Assembly: GCA_035294225.1 (NCBI GenBank)
Contig: DATGLH010000023.1
Coordinates: forward strand, 1 to 10,898
Direction: 5' to 3'
DNA: 10,898 nucleotides
Origin: Trebonia sp035294225
GTDB taxonomy: Bacteria > Actinomycetota > Actinomycetes > Streptosporangiales > Streptosporangiaceae
In this document: piece by piece, positions 6,720 through 10,898 of the stretch
Numbering within the stretch: the stretch's first letter is position 1
Layout of the letters: the number at the start of each line of letters is the position of its first letter
The notes under the pieces: model-generated
Told to the model about the DNA's origin: nothing
The model's database searches: none
The model's input: the letters and a program-made list of their open reading frames with translations, nothing else
Position numbers and translations under genes: made by a program

Positions 6720-7952
6720 ATGAAGACGTCGCGTATCGCGCTGGTGTCTGGCGTGCTGGCGGCCGCGGTGACGCTGGCGGCCGCGGTGACGCTGGCGGGC
6801 TGCGGGCCGGCGGCCTCGAGCGCGGGAAACGGTGCCGCCTCCGGTGCCGCCTCCGCCTCCGGTGCCGCCTCCGCCCCCGCCTCCGCGCCGGGCACCGCGG
6901 CACCGCCGGCCGCAGCGGGTGCGGCACCGCCGGCCGGCGGCCCCGTGCCCCCCGGGTTCGCGGCGGCTTCCGTCACGTTTGCCTCACCCGCGGAGGCGTT
7001 CGTGCTGGGCACGGCGCCCTGCGCGCACGCGCCGTGCACGTCGGTCGTGCGCACGCTGGACCGCGGCGCACGCTGGCGCGGGCTGCCCGCGCCCGTCGTG
7101 CCGCTCGGGCAGCCGCAAGGCAGCACCGGGCCGGCCGTGTGGGGCATCCGCTTCGCCGGCCCGGCGCACGGGTTCGTGTTCGGCAACGGCCTGTGGGAGA
7201 CGACCGACGGCGGTGAGCGCTGGGTCCCGGCCGCCGGGCCGGGTGGCTCGATCCTGTCGCTGGAGGTGATCGACAGCCAGGTCCTGGCGCTTACGAGCGC
7301 CTGCGGCGCGCAGGCCGGGTGCGCGCAGGCCGGCACCCTGGTGCGCCGGCCGCTGGCCGGCGGCGCGTGGCGGATCGTTACCAGGGTGCGCGATCCTGGC
7401 GAGATCGCGACACGGGCCCGGGTGGCGGCGGTGCTCGACGGCAGCAACGTCGTGGTCACTTCCGACGGCGGCCTCACGCACGCCACGCATGCCACCCCGT
7501 GCGTCACCGAAGGGGTGGCGTGGCCGTCGTCGGTGGCGGTGACCGGACCGGACGGGCTCGCGCTGCTGTGCGCCGGGCAAGGCTACACCGGGCACGAGGA
7601 CAAGACGGCCTACGTGAGCGGCGACCTCGGCGCGCACTGGACCAAGGCCGGCTCTCCGCCGAGCAGCGGCGCCCCGTCCGGCCTCGCCGCGGCCACGCCG
7701 ACCCGGCTCGTGATCGCCGCGGCCAGCGCCGCGAGCTGGCTGTACTACTCCGCTGACGGCGCCGCGCGGTGGGGCACCGCCTACCTGGCGGACGACGGCG
7801 GCCAGGGCTGGAACGACCTGGGGTTCACCACCAGCAGCGACGGGGTGGTCGTCCACGGCCCGGCCATCAGCGACGGCAACCGGGAAGGCCGTCCCGGGCA
7901 GCTGCTGCTGACCAGCGACGCGGGGGCCACCTGGCAGCTCGTGCGCTTCTAG
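6720..7952 (+). CDS. Secreted lipoprotein with Asp-box (BNR-like) beta-propeller repeats
   Basis: The 410-residue product starts MKTSRIAL, has a hydrophobic core and a lipobox LAGC with Cys28, so it is probably lipidated and held outside the membrane. Residues 29-80 are an Ala/Pro/Gly/Ser-rich linker. The rest carries at least five Asp-box motifs (S/T-x-D-x-G-x-x-W): TLDRGARW (112-119), TTDGGERW (161-168), SGDLGAHW (300-307), SADGAARW (344-351, degenerate at Gly) and TSDAGATW (398-405), plus a degenerate TSDGGLTH (247-254). These repeats occur in sialidase-type and Ycf48-like propellers. No catalytic residues can be assigned, so no enzyme activity is claimed. Cys pairs 101/106, 195/201 and 261/284 could form disulfides. 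GGAGAGGG lies 6 bases before the ATG; an upstream TTG (6696) is rejected. It may share a transcript with fusA2. The function is unknown. Confidence 0.9.
   Translation: MKTSRIALVSGVLAAAVTLAAAVTLAGCGPAASSAGNGAASGAASASGAASAPASAPGTAAPPAAAGAAPPAGGPVPPGFAAASVTFASPAEAFVLGTAPCAHAPCTSVVRTLDRGARWRGLPAPVVPLGQPQGSTGPAVWGIRFAGPAHGFVFGNGLWETTDGGERWVPAAGPGGSILSLEVIDSQVLALTSACGAQAGCAQAGTLVRRPLAGGAWRIVTRVRDPGEIATRARVAAVLDGSNVVVTSDGGLTHATHATPCVTEGVAWPSSVAVTGPDGLALLCAGQGYTGHEDKTAYVSGDLGAHWTKAGSPPSSGAPSGLAAATPTRLVIAAASAASWLYYSADGAARWGTAYLADDGGQGWNDLGFTTSSDGVVVHGPAISDGNREGRPGQLLLTSDAGATWQLVRF
6756..6791 (+). repeat. 18-bp tandem duplication coding the signal peptide core
   Basis: The unit CTGGCGGCCGCGGTGACG is present twice, exactly, at 6756-6773 and 6774-6791, followed by the first seven bases of a third copy. 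It encodes Leu-Ala-Ala-Ala-Val-Thr twice and so lengthens the hydrophobic core of the lipoprotein signal peptide by six residues. The frame is kept. Confidence 0.93.
7308..7333 (+). repeat. Short 11-bp direct repeat inside the lipoprotein gene
   Basis: GCGCAGGCCGG occurs at 7308-7318 and again at 7323-7333, a 15-base period. It encodes the doubled peptide GAQAG / AQAG around Cys195-Cys201, in a loop between propeller repeats. It is a minor example of the in-frame duplications seen elsewhere in this window. Confidence 0.7.
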
Positions 7953-7963
7953 CCGTCGCGATA

Positions 7964-7995
7964 GCCGTCCCGGCCGCGACCGCGGCCGGGACGGC
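7964..7995. terminator. Perfect 14-bp hairpin between convergent genes (bidirectional terminator)
   Basis: GCCGTCCCGGCCGC (7964-7977) pairs perfectly with GCGGCCGGGACGGC (7982-7995) across the loop GACC. It starts 11 bases after the lipoprotein stop and ends 8 bases before the HIT stop, in the 51-bp gap between two convergent genes. That is the expected place for a terminator acting both ways. There is no T-tract on either side, which is usual for actinobacterial hairpin terminators. Confidence 0.8.
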
Positions 7996-8003
7996 CCGGC
8001 TGG

Positions 8004-8588
8004 TCACCCTCCCGGCCAGGCGTCGGCGAGGAGCTTGCGGGTGTCGGCCAGCAGCTGCGGCAGCACCCGGGTCCGGCCCACGACCGGCATGAAGTTGGTG
8101 TCGCCGCCCCAGCGGGGTACCACGTGCTGGTGCAGGTGCGCGGCGATCCCGGCGCCCGCGACCGAGCCGAGGTTCATCCCGATGTTGAAGCCGTGCGGTC
8201 CGGACGCGGCGCGCAGTGCCCGGATCGCCCGCGTCGTGTAGTCCGCGAACTCCGCGCTCTCGGTGGCGCTGAGCTCCGTGTAATCCGCCACATGCCGGTA
8301 CGGGCAGATCAGAACGTGGCCGCTGTTGTACGGGTACAGGTTGAGGATCGCGTACACCAGGCCGCCGCGCGCCACGATGAGGCTCTCCTCGTCCGACAGC
8401 GTGGGCGCGACGCAGAACGGGCAGCCCTCGTCCGCGCCGGGGCCGGTGGGCTTGCCGGCCCCCTGGATGTAGGCCAGCCGGTGCGGGGTCCACAGCCGGC
8501 CGAACGCGTCGGGCACGCCCGCGCCAGGCGGCATCGATTCCGGCGGAGGCGCGGCCCCTTCCGGCGGCGGCCCGGACGGCACGCTCAC
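8004..8588 (-). CDS. HIT-family protein, probable Ap4A phosphorylase
   Basis: The 194-residue protein matches M. tuberculosis Rv2613c, described as a diadenosine tetraphosphate phosphorylase: RLWTPHRLAYI (31-41), LSDEESLIVARGGLVYAILNLYPYNSGHVLI (64-94), PHGFNIGMNLG (131-141) and VPRWGGDTNFMPVVG. The histidine triad is His151-Leu-His153-Gln-His155, the catalytic HxHxH. Residues 56-59 are CPFC, a CxxC that could bind zinc with nearby histidines. I recall no such pair in Rv2613c, though it is common in other HIT proteins. The start is chosen as GTG 8588, which overlaps the thrS stop as GTGA and implies coupling. GTG 8582 (AGGTG 5 bases upstream) and ATG 8534 are alternatives, since conservation only begins near residue 28 after a Pro-rich leader. 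Its likely role is breaking down Ap4A or related nucleotides in the cytosol. Confidence 0.92.
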   Translation of the reverse strand: MSVPSGPPPEGAAPPPESMPPGAGVPDAFGRLWTPHRLAYIQGAGKPTGPGADEGCPFCVAPTLSDEESLIVARGGLVYAILNLYPYNSGHVLICPYRHVADYTELSATESAEFADYTTRAIRALRAASGPHGFNIGMNLGSVAGAGIAAHLHQHVVPRWGGDTNFMPVVGRTRVLPQLLADTRKLLADAWPGG

Positions 8589-10558
8589 ACCTGGACGCGG
8601 TCGCGGACCGCGGTCACGATCTCCGCGACCGCCTCGGCGACCGGGACGCCGTTCTTCTGCGACCCGTCCCGGTATCTGAAGGACACCGCGCCCGCGGCCA
8701 CGTCGGAATCGCCTGCCAGCAGCATGAACGGGATCTTCTGCTGCTGGGCGGTCCGGATCTTCTTCTGCATCCGGTCGTCGGAGTCGTCCACGGTGACGCG
8801 GATCCCGTTCTCGGCCAGCTGAGCCGCCACCTTCGACAGGTACGGCACGTGCGCGTCCGCGATCGGGATGCCGACCACCTGGACCGGCGCCAGCCACGGC
8901 GGGAACGCACCCGCGTAGTGCTCCACGAGGATGCCGAAGAACCGCTCGATCGAGCCGAACAGCGCCCGGTGGATCATGTACGGCCGCTGCCGTGACCCGT
9001 CGGGGGCCTGGTACTCGATGCCGAAGCGCCCGGGCTCCTGGAAGTCGACCTGCAGCGTGGACAGCTGCCAGCGGCGGCCGATGGCATCGCGCACGTGCAC
9101 GTCGATCTTGGGTGCGTAGAAGGCGCCCTCGCCCTCGGCAACCGCGTAGGGCAGGCCGGAGGCGTCCAGCGCGTGCTTGAGCGCGGCCTCGGCCGCGGAC
9201 CACTCCTCCACGGTTCCGACGTACTTCTCCGGCCGGGTGGACAGCTCGGCCTCGAACTCGGTCAGCCCGAAGTCGCGCAGCAGCCCGACCACGAAGCTGA
9301 GCAGCGACGCCAGCTCGCTGGCCAGCTGGTCGGGCGCGCAGAAGATGTGCGCGTCGTCCTGGGTGAACCCGCGCGCCCGGGTCAGGCCGTGCACGACGCC
9401 GGACTTCTCGTACCGGTAGACGGTGCCGAACTCGAACAGCCGCAGCGGCAGTTCCCGGTACGACCGCCCGCGCGAGCGGTAGATCAGGATGTGCATCGGG
9501 CAGTTCATCGGCTTGGGGTAGTAGGTCGCCCCGTCCAGCTCCATGGGCGGGAACATCCCGTCCTTGTACCATTCGAGGTGGCCGGAGGTGATGAACAGGT
9601 CTTCCTTGGTCAGGTGCGGGGTGTTGACGAACTGGTACCCGGCCTCCTCGTGGCGCCGCCGGGAGTAGTCCTCCATCACCCGGCGGACGATCCCGCCCTT
9701 GGGGTGGAAGACCGGCAGCCCGGACCCGATCTCGGCCGGGAACGAGAACAGGTCCAGCTCGGCGCCGAGCCGCCGGTGGTCGCGCCGCTCGGCCTCGGCG
9801 AGCATGGCCAGGTACGCCTCCTGCGCCTCCCGCGTCTCCCATGCGGTGCCGTAGATCCGCTGGAGCTGCGGGTTCTTCTCACTCCCCCGCCAGTACGCGC
9901 CGCCGGTGCGCATCAGCTTGAACGCGGGGATCGCCCTGGTGGACGGCAGGTGCGGCCCCCGGCACAGGTCCTTCCAGACCACCGAGCGCGTCTTCGGGTC
10001 CACGTTGTCGTAGATGGTCAGCTCCGGGCCGCCCACCTCGGCCGACTCCTCGGCGTCCGCCGGGGCCCCCTTGAGCCCGATCAGCTCCTGCTTGTACGGC
10101 TCGCCGGCGAGCTCGGCACGCGCCGCCTGCTCCGACACCACCCGGCGGGAGAACAGCTGGCCCTGCTTGACGATCTGCCGCATCCGCGCCTCGATGGCCT
10201 TGAGGTCGTCGGGTCCGAACGGCGCGGGCACGTCGAAGTCGTAGTAGAAGCCGTTCTCCACGGGCGGCCCGATCCCCAGCTTGGCGTGCGGGAACAGATC
10301 TTGCACCGCCTGCGCCAGCACGTGCGCGGCGGAGTGCCGCAAGATGGCGCGGCCGTCGTCGGAGGCAACCGGCACCGGCTCGACGACGTCCCCGTCGGCG
10401 AGCACGTACGCCAGGTCGCGCAGCACGCCGTTGACCCGGGCCGCGATCACCTCGGGCGGGGTCTCTCCGGCGGAGCCGAGGGCAGCGCCCGCCGTCGTCC
10501 CGGCCTCGGTCACATGCTCGCGGCCGGCGAGGGTGATCCGAAGCTGCTGGCTGGACAC
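8585..10558 (-). CDS. thrS: Threonyl-tRNA synthetase
   Basis: This class II synthetase charges tRNA-Thr with threonine. The 657 residues carry all usual parts. A TGS domain occupies about 1-65. The editing domain has its conserved set His75, His79 (HSAAH), Cys199 and His203 (CRGPH). The catalytic core starts near residue 260 with zinc ligands Cys353 (MNCPMH), His404 (QDDAHIF) and His530 (MIHRALFGSIERFFG). Motif 2 lies around FGTVYRYEKSGVVHGLTRARGFTQDD (376-402), and the anticodon-binding domain runs from about 558 to the end (VVGIPIADAHVPYL, GDSDV). The length is close to E. coli ThrRS (642). The GTG start at 10558 has AAGGAG 6 bases upstream (10565-10570). The stop overlaps the HIT gene start. 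No T-box sequence is visible in the leader. Nothing is missing or odd in the protein. Confidence 0.98.
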   Translation of the reverse strand: MSSQQLRITLAGREHVTEAGTTAGAALGSAGETPPEVIAARVNGVLRDLAYVLADGDVVEPVPVASDDGRAILRHSAAHVLAQAVQDLFPHAKLGIGPPVENGFYYDFDVPAPFGPDDLKAIEARMRQIVKQGQLFSRRVVSEQAARAELAGEPYKQELIGLKGAPADAEESAEVGGPELTIYDNVDPKTRSVVWKDLCRGPHLPSTRAIPAFKLMRTGGAYWRGSEKNPQLQRIYGTAWETREAQEAYLAMLAEAERRDHRRLGAELDLFSFPAEIGSGLPVFHPKGGIVRRVMEDYSRRRHEEAGYQFVNTPHLTKEDLFITSGHLEWYKDGMFPPMELDGATYYPKPMNCPMHILIYRSRGRSYRELPLRLFEFGTVYRYEKSGVVHGLTRARGFTQDDAHIFCAPDQLASELASLLSFVVGLLRDFGLTEFEAELSTRPEKYVGTVEEWSAAEAALKHALDASGLPYAVAEGEGAFYAPKIDVHVRDAIGRRWQLSTLQVDFQEPGRFGIEYQAPDGSRQRPYMIHRALFGSIERFFGILVEHYAGAFPPWLAPVQVVGIPIADAHVPYLSKVAAQLAENGIRVTVDDSDDRMQKKIRTAQQQKIPFMLLAGDSDVAAGAVSFRYRDGSQKNGVPVAEAVAEIVTAVRDRVQV

Positions 10559-10595
10559 GGTGGGCTCCTTCGACGATGGGATAGTCCGTTACCCG

Positions 10596-10624
10596 ATGCT
10601 ATCGGTGCCCGGGCACAGGTGCGC
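10596..10624 (-). promoter_or_regulatory. Putative thrS promoter
   Basis: On the minus strand TAGCAT (10601-10596) fits TANNNT and sits about 37 bases before the thrS GTG, similar in place and sequence to the putative pdxS -10. The -35 position, 17 bases upstream, reads GCGCAC (10624-10619), a poor match. This is inferred from position and the -10 hexamer only. Confidence 0.35.
10605..10616. promoter_or_regulatory. Perfect 12-bp palindrome in the putative thrS promoter spacer
   Basis: GTGCCCGGGCAC is a perfect palindrome lying 3 bases upstream of the putative thrS -10 hexamer, between -35 and -10. A repressor bound here would block RNA polymerase, so it is a candidate operator. In GC-rich DNA a 12-bp palindrome can also be chance. 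Confidence 0.4.
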
Positions 10625-10632
10625 GCGAGTGC

Positions 10633-10664
10633 CCCGTCCCGCCGGCCGGGGCCGGCGGGACGGG
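10633..10664. other. Perfect 14-bp inverted repeat between divergent genes
   Basis: CCCGTCCCGCCGGC (10633-10646) pairs with GCCGGCGGGACGGG (10651-10664) across the loop CGGG. It lies between the putative divergent promoters of thrS and the methyltransferase gene, so it probably falls outside both transcripts and would not be a terminator for either. Arm length, loop length and the CGTCCCG...CGGGACG core are like the hairpin at 7964-7995. It could be a repeat family member, an operator, or a terminator for read-through transcripts. Confidence 0.75.
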
Positions 10665-10678
10665 CGCGCCGCCGAACG

Positions 10679-10708
10679 GCGGACTGCGCAGGCCGGCCGT
10701 CCTAGGAT
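10679..10708 (+). promoter_or_regulatory. Putative promoter of the methyltransferase gene
   Basis: TAGGAT (10703-10708) matches the usual actinobacterial -10 sequence well. The -35 position at 10679-10684 reads GCGGAC, sharing only the GAC part of TTGAC. Transcription would begin near 10715 and give a leader of about 58 bases that contains the 14-bp tandem repeat. Confidence 0.4.
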
Positions 10709-10730
10709 CAATGTGTACATTTCCTCTCCG

Positions 10731-10758
10731 GCCGAGGGAACTAAGCCGAGGGAACTAA
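10731..10758 (+). repeat. 14-bp tandem duplication in the leader of the methyltransferase gene
   Basis: GCCGAGGGAACTAA occurs twice in tandem (10731-10744 and 10745-10758), followed by a degenerate third copy, AGCGAGGGGACC, which holds the ribosome site GAGGGG (10762-10767). Each copy contains a GAGGG that resembles a Shine-Dalgarno core, so the duplication appears to have multiplied the ribosome-site region. Confidence 0.88.
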
Positions 10759-10772
10759 AGCGAGGGGACCAG

Positions 10773-10898
10773 ATGACCGAGCAGGACGAGCAGGCGCGCC
10801 GAGACAGCTGGAAATCCCTGGGCATCCGCACGGACATCCCGCATCCCGCCCGCGTATACGACTACATGCTGGGCGGCAAGGACAACTTCGCCGCCGAC
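10773..10898 (+). CDS. SAM-dependent methyltransferase, Methyltransf_19 (DUF574) family (partial, N-terminus only)
   Basis: Forty-two residues are visible before the right edge. They include IPHPARVYDYMLGGKDNFAA, the hallmark N-terminal motif (P-x-PAR-x-YDY-x-LGGKDNFAAD) of a SAM-dependent methyltransferase family found in many paralogues in filamentous actinomycetes. The SAM-binding core lies beyond the window. The substrates of most members are unknown, so no reaction is proposed. The ATG is supported by GAGGGG 5 bases upstream. It is transcribed away from thrS and appears functionally unrelated to it. Confidence 0.9.
   Translation, partial: MTEQDEQARRDSWKSLGIRTDIPHPARVYDYMLGGKDNFAAD

Noticed and set aside
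8004..9842. A single 612-residue minus-strand frame that would fuse a long N-terminal region to the HIT domain
   Set aside because: The part upstream of 8588 is the wrong frame of thrS. The real HIT gene starts at the GTGA overlap or slightly inside.
10559..10700. T-box riboswitch upstream of thrS
   Set aside because: No T-box consensus (AGGGTGGNACCGCG-like) or specifier stem is visible in the leader. The only strong hairpin lies upstream of the likely transcription start.
9095..10705. A 536-residue plus-strand frame opposite thrS
   Set aside because: It is a shadow of the thrS codon pattern, runs across the thrS promoter region, and has no domain or ribosome site.

Overview
This is very GC-rich DNA from an actinomycete. 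The strongest clue is a pgsA–patA–pimA cluster, which makes phosphatidylinositol mannosides, lipids largely confined to Actinomycetia. GTG starts are frequent and the AAGGAGG-type ribosome sites are strong. The right edge holds the start of a Methyltransf_19 (DUF574) methyltransferase, a family expanded in Streptomyces, Streptosporangium, Actinomadura and Frankia relatives. A filamentous actinomycete outside Mycobacterium is likely; the genus cannot be fixed from this window.

Layout, left to right. Bases 1-799 (-): pdxS (PLP synthase), cut at its C-terminus by the window edge. 914-1444 (-): a LemA-like membrane protein, last gene of a tight minus-strand operon. 1469-2596 (-): pimA. 2593-3672 (-): patA, with an unusual repeat-coded tail. 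3662-4300 (-): pgsA. A 184-bp divergent intergenic region follows, carrying an exact 20-bp tandem duplication. 4485-6629 (+): fusA2, an EF-G paralogue. 6720-7952 (+): a lipoprotein with Asp-box (BNR) repeats. A 14-bp perfect hairpin at 7964-7995 separates these from the convergent pair HIT hydrolase/phosphorylase (8004-8588, -) and thrS (8585-10558, -), whose reading frames overlap as GTGA. The intergenic region 10559-10772 holds putative divergent promoters, a palindrome, a second 14-bp hairpin and a 14-bp tandem repeat, before the partial methyltransferase (10773 to the edge, +).

How the genes work together. PgsA makes phosphatidylinositol phosphate, PimA adds the first mannose to phosphatidylinositol, and PatA acylates that mannose. 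Their overlaps (11 bp and 4 bp) imply one coupled transcript. ThrRS and the HIT protein form a second coupled unit; the HIT protein resembles the Ap4A phosphorylase Rv2613c of M. tuberculosis, and aminoacyl-tRNA synthetases can produce Ap4A. The order thrS–HIT–pgsA–patA–pimA–pdxS matches the M. tuberculosis Rv2614c–Rv2606c neighbourhood as I remember it. The difference is that fusA2 and the lipoprotein, on the opposite strand, lie between HIT and pgsA, and a LemA-like gene takes the position of the NUDIX gene.

Most of the window is conserved housekeeping sequence, and I see no defence system, mobile element, CRISPR array, tRNA or rRNA. The unexplained signals are short tandem duplications (14-20 bp) at five or six separate sites, two similar perfect hairpins, and the odd, less GC-rich tail of patA.
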